From Dactylorhiza incarnata (taxonomy: Eukaryota; Streptophyta; Magnoliopsida; Asparagales; Orchidaceae), in NCBI GenBank assembly GCA_033032865.1, contig JAWHQI010000166.1, forward strand, positions 4,588,001 to 4,652,000: 64,000 bases of DNA, written 5' to 3'. The notes beneath the pieces are model-generated. The model ran no database searches. It saw nothing but the letters and a program-made list of their open reading frames with translations, and was not told the DNA's origin. The position numbers and the translations under genes are program-made. Positions 59,268 to 64,000 of this stretch are shown piece after piece; the first letter of the stretch is position 1; each line of letters begins with the position of its first letter.

Positions 59268-60443
59268 CTAGCTAATGGGTCTATGAAAAGAAAAATGCAC
59301 AGGTAACTGTTCAAATATGCGTGTCGGTAGCGGGTACCGATACGGTGATAAAATAGTTACGCCTCTACCCGAATATAAATAATACCTGCTCGTCACAGGT
59401 AGAGGGAATATAAAGTAAGAAGAGGAGGAATCCTCACTCAACTCACCAAAACTATCCTTGCCCAGCAAGGTGTCGTCTTCATGGAGGTGGCAGGAAGAGA
59501 AGGCAATGAATGAGGCTTCCTCTATGGAGGAGGGATCAACCTCCTCACATGAGAGGATACACTCATCATTGACTTGAGCATCATGCTCCAAGTCCTCCTG
59601 GGGTACCTGTGAAGACTCAACCTGCACAAGCTCAGATAGAGAAAGGGGATCAAGAAATAAATAATAAGAAGAACATGAATAAAAATCAATCGGGGGAGTG
59701 ATCCCAATATCACTCCCAGCAGGATCCAAGGATAGATCACTATCATCATCGTAAATATCATAGCAAGGGGGACTTGAGAACTCAGGGGCCTCAGTGGTGG
59801 TTTGGACCTCCTCGTCCCATGAAGAAGTGCAAACCTCCCCATCAGAGAGAGTATCCTCCTCATCCCACCGAGGTGCAGCCTCAGGCTCAGAATCATCACC
59901 TTGCTCAATTACTTCGACAGGATCATAAAAAATGTGTGTAGAAAAATCTTGCAAAAAAACTGGAGGAACAAAAAGATTTGGTTCCTCCGCAAAAAGATCT
60001 GCTAACGCCTCCCCAATGGAAAGAATACTTTCCTCATCCCACTCAGGTGCATCTACGAGCTCCCATTCCTCCCCTTGTTGGCCAACAGATGAGTGATCAT
60101 CATCACTAGGAGTGAAGCCATACACAGGGAGTGAGGAGTCCATGCATGAAATAAGATCGGGGGTGGAGGGAACGATTTCCTCCATGGGTAATGAATGAGT
60201 GATAGGGACAATGTTGTCATGAGTGAAGGAGAAACTGTCAGGATTGAAGAGACTAGGACAGTCCTTCAATTCATGACCCTCTCCTCGACACAACAAGTAA
60301 ACAACGTTCCTACACTGCCTAGCATTTAACTCCTTCATTTGGTCTATATAATAAACCATCTTGTCGTAAGTGCTAGGAGAAATATCCCATGACGACATTT
60401 TCAATAAATAAAGCAGATAAAACGAAACTAAAATTCTTTGCAA
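59268..60443 (-). CDS. acidic zinc-knuckle protein of element A (novel)
   Basis: 391 codons, aligning end to end with the B protein at roughly 70-75% identity by eye. It shares KMSSWDISP, GQQGEEWEL, DDDSDLSLDPAGS, LLGKDSFGE and the C-terminal HRPIS. The first Cys of the zinc knuckle is Tyr (YLLCRGEGHELKDC), a single transition relative to B, so zinc binding is probably lost in this copy. The likely start is again Met 16. The frame is open throughout. It lies between B's right edge (59029) and A's primer site. Confidence 0.8.
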   Translation of the reverse strand: MQRILVSFYLLYLLKMSSWDISPSTYDKMVYYIDQMKELNARQCRNVVYLLCRGEGHELKDCPSLFNPDSFSFTHDNIVPITHSLPMEEIVPSTPDLISCMDSSLPVYGFTPSDDDHSSVGQQGEEWELVDAPEWDEESILSIGEALADLFAEEPNLFVPPVFLQDFSTHIFYDPVEVIEQGDDSEPEAAPRWDEEDTLSDGEVCTSSWDEEVQTTTEAPEFSSPPCYDIYDDDSDLSLDPAGSDIGITPPIDFYSCSSYYLFLDPLSLSELVQVESSQVPQEDLEHDAQVNDECILSCEEVDPSSIEEASFIAFSSCHLHEDDTLLGKDSFGELSEDSSSSYFIFPLPVTSRYYLYSGRGVTILSPYRYPLPTRIFEQLPVHFSFHRPIS

Positions 60444-60626
60444 GGAAATTTACACAAACTAATAAAACTCCTTGGATTAAACTTGCCTAAAACTTTAAAA
60501 TAGGAGAGAAAGAAATAATAACAAACAATATATAATTAAAAAGCAAACAAAAATAATAAGGCGGCTATACACACTGGAAGAACTACTATCTCTTGTCTCC
60601 CTCTACAGCAACTCACACGTCTGTAT

Positions 60627-60644
60627 TCCCCAGCAACGGCGCCA
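60627..60644 (-). other. primer binding site, tRNA-Asp (element A)
   Basis: The minus strand reads TGGCGCCGTTGCTGGGGA, with one mismatch to the tRNA-Asp complement. Confidence 0.9.
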
Positions 60645-60650
60645 AAAATT

Positions 60651-62266
60651 TGGTGCGCAAATCTCGCACACCGCTATAGGCGGTAGCTAGACTGCGACAC
60701 GAAACGACAGTGTACCGATCATTCAAGTAATATAAAATGAGGAGAAAATCCCCGAGTATCGAATCTCGAAGGAACACAGTAAGGTGGAGTTAACTATTGA
60801 GGAAGGACTTGAGATTGAAGTCCTTTCGAGCGGATGGATTGCGAAAAAGGGGGGTTTTGGTTTATGGAAAATAAAATAAAATAACTACAACTACTCCTAT
60901 GCAATGCCGCTATGCAATGATTCACCAGGCGGGATGGAAAACTACGTAGGCTTTGAACGCACTACTTCGCAAGGGTGGATGGACGAGTAGGCAAGCGGAA
61001 TCGAACTGTGCAGGCCTTGAGCGCACTGCTTCGTTAGGCGAATGGATTATACGGCCCGCTATGCCACTCTTCACTAGGCGGATGGAAGAGTAGTCTTACA
61101 GAATGGAAGAGTAGGCTAGCGTAATGGAGTGGAGTGTGATGACGGATGTGGAAGATGGAATGAGGGCGCACCTTATACACACATATGAACAAAATAATCT
61201 CATACAAATGAAACAGACATCATAAAGCAGGGTTCATAGTGCACATCAACATAAGATAAAAGATCTAACATTTACAACTACCAATACAAAGAGAGAGAGA
61301 GAGCAAGGAATCAACCCAATCTGAAGCCTTGTCGAAGATTCACGGTTAGAATCGCTGGGTTGTCAATCCGCGTCCAAGCTCGGTCCTCAACTGCGTCCGG
61401 GGTAGAGAAGGCTGTCACTACCTTCCATTGGCCCGTCTTCTTCGTGTCACGATCCGGCCGCACGACCTAGCTTCCTTCTCCTTGGATATTGGTGGATGTA
61501 GGGCTAAATCTCTCTCCTTAGAGCTTGAGGATGATGGAGTAGGCCAAAAACGGGTGGAATCCTTGCGGAAAGGGCAAAAACGGCAGAGCTGTACGGTCTG
61601 TTCGCTCTCTAGATTAGGTTGAAAACTGCAGCTTTTATAGAAAATAGTCAGAAGTTTGGTCACGCACGGGAAAACGCACGACCGTGCGTTGCCCGTGCGT
61701 TATTTAATGAATAAACTGACCCGAGGAAGAAGCAGCAGCGCCCGTGCGTTTCCTTCGCGCACGGGCGAATCCGCCCGTGCGTAAAAATGCATGGACAAAT
61801 TCAGATTGGCGATAGACAAGGCTAAACAGGTCTATCGTGCGATTCCTTTGTGCACGAGCAACTGCCCTTGTGTAAAGACGCACGATCAATGGCAGAACAT
61901 CGTTTTCTACCCAGATGAAGGCGCACGACCGCAGCCGTCCGTGCGTCAATAAAATGCACGACCGTGCGTTATACACAATCATGATTTCTGGGCAAAAGGG
62001 GGATGCTTCAACCACCTATGAGCACATCAACCCAGCTGGGAGTATACCTCCAGCTCCAACATAACAATAGAATACGATGGGGAGCACATTGTGCTTACCC
62101 CTAGCAATGTAGTGTGCAATTGTACACTACAACGAGCCTAAACATGCGCTTCAAGTAAAAGCATGAACATGGTGAATATAAACAAATACTAACAAAAACT
62201 GAAGTACAAATGCAGGAAAAATAGCCCGGATGAGTCCGAAAATCAGTATATAATTGGGACTCATCA
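60651..62266 (-). repeat. element A 5' LTR (right)
   Basis: The plus strand starts TGGTGCGCAAATC, with one change from the left copy's TGATGCG, and ends GGGACTCATCA. The TATA box is at 61640-61633 on the minus strand. Confidence 0.93.
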
Positions 62267-62271
62267 ATCAG

Positions 62272-63311
62272 CACAGGAGCAAATCAAATTTGTACACTAC
62301 AATGACATGAGGACACTAGATGGTCGTCTCATCTAAACTCTGTTGGTATTGTTATTAATATGTATAAGGCCACTTGTTCTGTGTTACTTGATATTAGTGA
62401 AAATGGAGGGACATCTGCACAATGAGAAGATACTGAAGCAACTTTTAGAAAGATGGGTGTTTTTGAATTTGTATTCATATTGCATTTGGTTAAAGAAGTT
62501 TTGGGAATCCGTGATATTCTATGCAAAGCACTGCAGGATCAATCTCAAGATATATTAAATGCTATAAATTTAGTTTCAACAATGAAAGCTCTCATTCAAA
62601 AATTACGGTCATCTGGTTGGGAAATGTTTTTACAATCTGTGAAAATATTTTGTGAGAAAAATGAAGTTGAAGTTCCTAACATGACTACTAAATACAGTGA
62701 TCGTCGCTTTCGAAGTTCACGTGATATCATTACAGTGGAACATCATTTTCGGGTGAACATTTTCAATGCAATAATAGATTGTGGGTTGCAGGAGCTGAAC
62801 TCAAGATTCAGTGAAAATTCTATGGAACTACTTCGTCTTAGCATGACTTTAGATCCAAGCGATGGATAAAAATCTTTCAATATTGATGATATATATTCTC
62901 TTGCAAAGAATTTCTACCATCAAGATTTTAGTGAACATGAGCTTTATGTGCTAAATACTCAATTGCAACATTATGAGCTTGATGTTCCTTCTCATAAGGA
63001 TTTGAAAAATTTACCTAAAATTACCGAACTTTGTGAAAAACTGGTGGAAACGAAAAAAATCAAAGACCTATTATCTTATTGACAGATTGATTCGACTCAT
63101 TTTGACTCTTCAGGTCTCAACAACAACCACAAAATGATCATTTTCAGCTATGAAGATTATTAAAACAAGACTTCACAACAAGATTGAGGATGAATTTCTA
63201 GAAAATTGCATGACTTTATACATTGAGCGAGAAATATCAGAGAAGTTAGACCAAAAAATGATCATAAATGAATTCTATGAAATGAAAAATCGGTGTGCAC
63301 AATTGAAATAG
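62272..63311 (+). pseudogene. hAT transposase, C-terminal piece with dimerisation domain
   Basis: Broken frames continue the hAT protein: STMKALIQKLRSSGWEMFL and DRRFRSSRDIITVEHHFRV, then the C-terminal hAT dimerisation region (RLIRLILTL, then AMKIIKTRLHNKIEDEFL and YIEREISEKL). It ends at a TAG at 63309-63311. Frameshifts and stops occur near 62337, 62430, 62869 and 63081-63150. Confidence 0.87.
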
Positions 63312-63502
63312 CTTGATATTATATTTATTTGTCTCCTTTTGTTTATTAGTATTGTTTTTTTACTTCTTAAATGTTTGATTAAGAATTAAAAAAGACTTAA
63401 TCAATTTGGTATTTAAAATTTTATTACATTTGTTTCTTTAGAGTATTTTTCATCTGGTCTTATGGCTCAGCCCCCTTGTTACAATTCCTAGATCTGCCCC
63501 TG
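63312..63502 (+). repeat. hAT 3' end and right terminal inverted repeat
   Basis: Non-coding 3' region ending tagatctgcccctg (63489-63502), the inverse of the left terminus. It is followed by ctggcggt, the 8-bp duplication. Confidence 0.92.
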
Positions 63503-63510
63503 CTGGCGGT

Positions 63511-63583
63511 AACAGTCATTTTGAGTAGCCTGGGCAGCCTGGGGGATACCTTTGTGTGGTAGTGCTACTTCCATGTGATACCA
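63511..63583. other. short spacer between the hAT and the final LTR
   Basis: Continues the pre-insertion sequence left of the hAT. It ends with tgataccatg, which resembles an inverted iMet primer site over eight bases only. Confidence 0.4.
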
Positions 63584-63963
63584 TGCAAGACGATCGATTT
63601 TAATCTCACGATTTTGGTTGTTCAATCTTGTGAGAATCTAGAAATGCCTTAATTGAAATTAACAATAACACACAGAAAATTGGGAATAATAGTATTTTTT
63701 TTCCAAAAAATCTGAACATTACAAAGGTATGCCCTCCTTTATATAAAATGGAGGAGGTGAGAGAGATTACAATTAGGTATTGAGGGACTAATCTACAGGA
63801 GGCGACTAACATGGTTACTGCGATTAGACATAGCTAATCGCCCATAACAATTCGTCGGGCTTCACCATCTCAGCATGCTGTTAACAAATCATCATGATCA
63901 TCACAAGGTACATAGTGTGCGGTTAGATCACTCTAACCGCCTGACCGCAGTGATGTTCTAACA
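63584..63963 (-). repeat. 3' LTR of a reverse Ty1 element, running off the window
   Basis: The minus strand starts TGTTAGAACATCACTGCGG at 63963 and has a TATA box (tatataaagg, near 63740). The end is probably CTTGCA near 63584, but that edge is uncertain. The bases to its right (ctccccttcaa inverted) are a polypurine tract, so this is the 3' LTR and the element's interior lies beyond 64000. Confidence 0.65.
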
Positions 63964-64000
63964 CTCCCCTTCAAGCTAGAGCATATATGTTGGTCATGCC

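Larger units (their letters stand above)
49369..62266 (-). mobile_element. element A: non-autonomous Athila-related LTR retrotransposon, split by B
   Basis: Reverse element with LTRs at 49369-51015 and 60651-62266, a tRNA-Asp primer site (60644-60627), a polypurine tract (51029-51016) and a single gene at 60443-59268. The target flanks are atcgg (49364-49368) and atcag (62267-62271), with one change. Without B its length is about 6.4 kb, close to B's 6.5 kb. No protease, RT, RNase H or integrase is present. It is inserted in the hAT transposase. Confidence 0.92.
29149..63502 (+). mobile_element. hAT DNA transposon (DUF4371/ZMYM1-like), split by nested insertions
   Basis: Terminal inverted repeats caggggcagattta (29149-29162) and its inverse (63489-63502) differ at one base. 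They are flanked by 8-bp duplications ctggcgat (29141-29148) and ctggcggt (63503-63510). Transposase pieces at 30176-30619, 48730-49363 and 62272-63311 follow in order on the plus strand. The element's own DNA totals about 3.3 kb, with roughly 120 codons lost next to the Sirevirus. The rest of the span is later insertions. Confidence 0.93.

Noticed and set aside
63571..63583. Inverted primer-site-like tgatacca beside the last LTR, suggesting tandem elements sharing an LTR
   Set aside because: Only eight bases match, and the polypurine tract on the other side already explains this as a 3' LTR.

Overview
The window is a plant nuclear genome segment made almost entirely of nested transposable elements. 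The element families (Athila-type Ty3, Sirevirus-type Ty1, a tnp2 CACTA element and a plant hAT with DUF4371) point to a eudicot. An asterid such as a Lamiales species is my guess, with low confidence. No intact host gene can be named. Only 1-1508 looks like the tail of an ordinary spliced gene.

Layout, left to right. 1-1508: possible last exons of an unidentified gene. 1791-9139: a reverse-strand CACTA element with broken tnp2, DUF4218 and DUF4216 coding parts. 9140-11745: half of a reverse-strand chromovirus-like Ty3 element (RT, protease, gag, iMet primer site, one short LTR). 12082-16415: a gag-only Ty1 element with both LTRs and a perfect TTCTC target duplication. 16598-28460: a full-length forward Athila-type element (E1) with 2.46-kb LTRs and broken gag-pol. 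28461-29148: unassigned spacer.

29149-63502 is one hAT element split into three pieces by later insertions. It has 14-bp terminal repeats and an 8-bp target duplication with one mismatch. A Sirevirus (E3, 30620-48729) sits in the first gap. Inside its 5' LTR lies a reverse Athila element (E2, 31061-41148) with an internal duplication of flanking DNA. The second gap holds a non-autonomous element A (49369-62266), which is itself split by a sister element B (52504-59029). From about 63584 a reverse Ty1 element begins and runs off the window.

The most novel feature is the A/B pair. Both use a tRNA-Asp primer site, as Athila elements do, and share 3' non-coding islands with E2. They encode no polymerase, only one protein of about 390 residues with a zinc knuckle and a long acidic stretch. 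E1, E2, A and B, although different in sequence, all carry an array of GC-rich inverted repeats directly upstream of the LTR TATA box. The A/B elements presumably depend on proteins from autonomous Athila relatives; this is inference. Target duplications and empty sites give the order of events: hAT first, then E3 and A into the hAT, then E2 into E3 and B into A.
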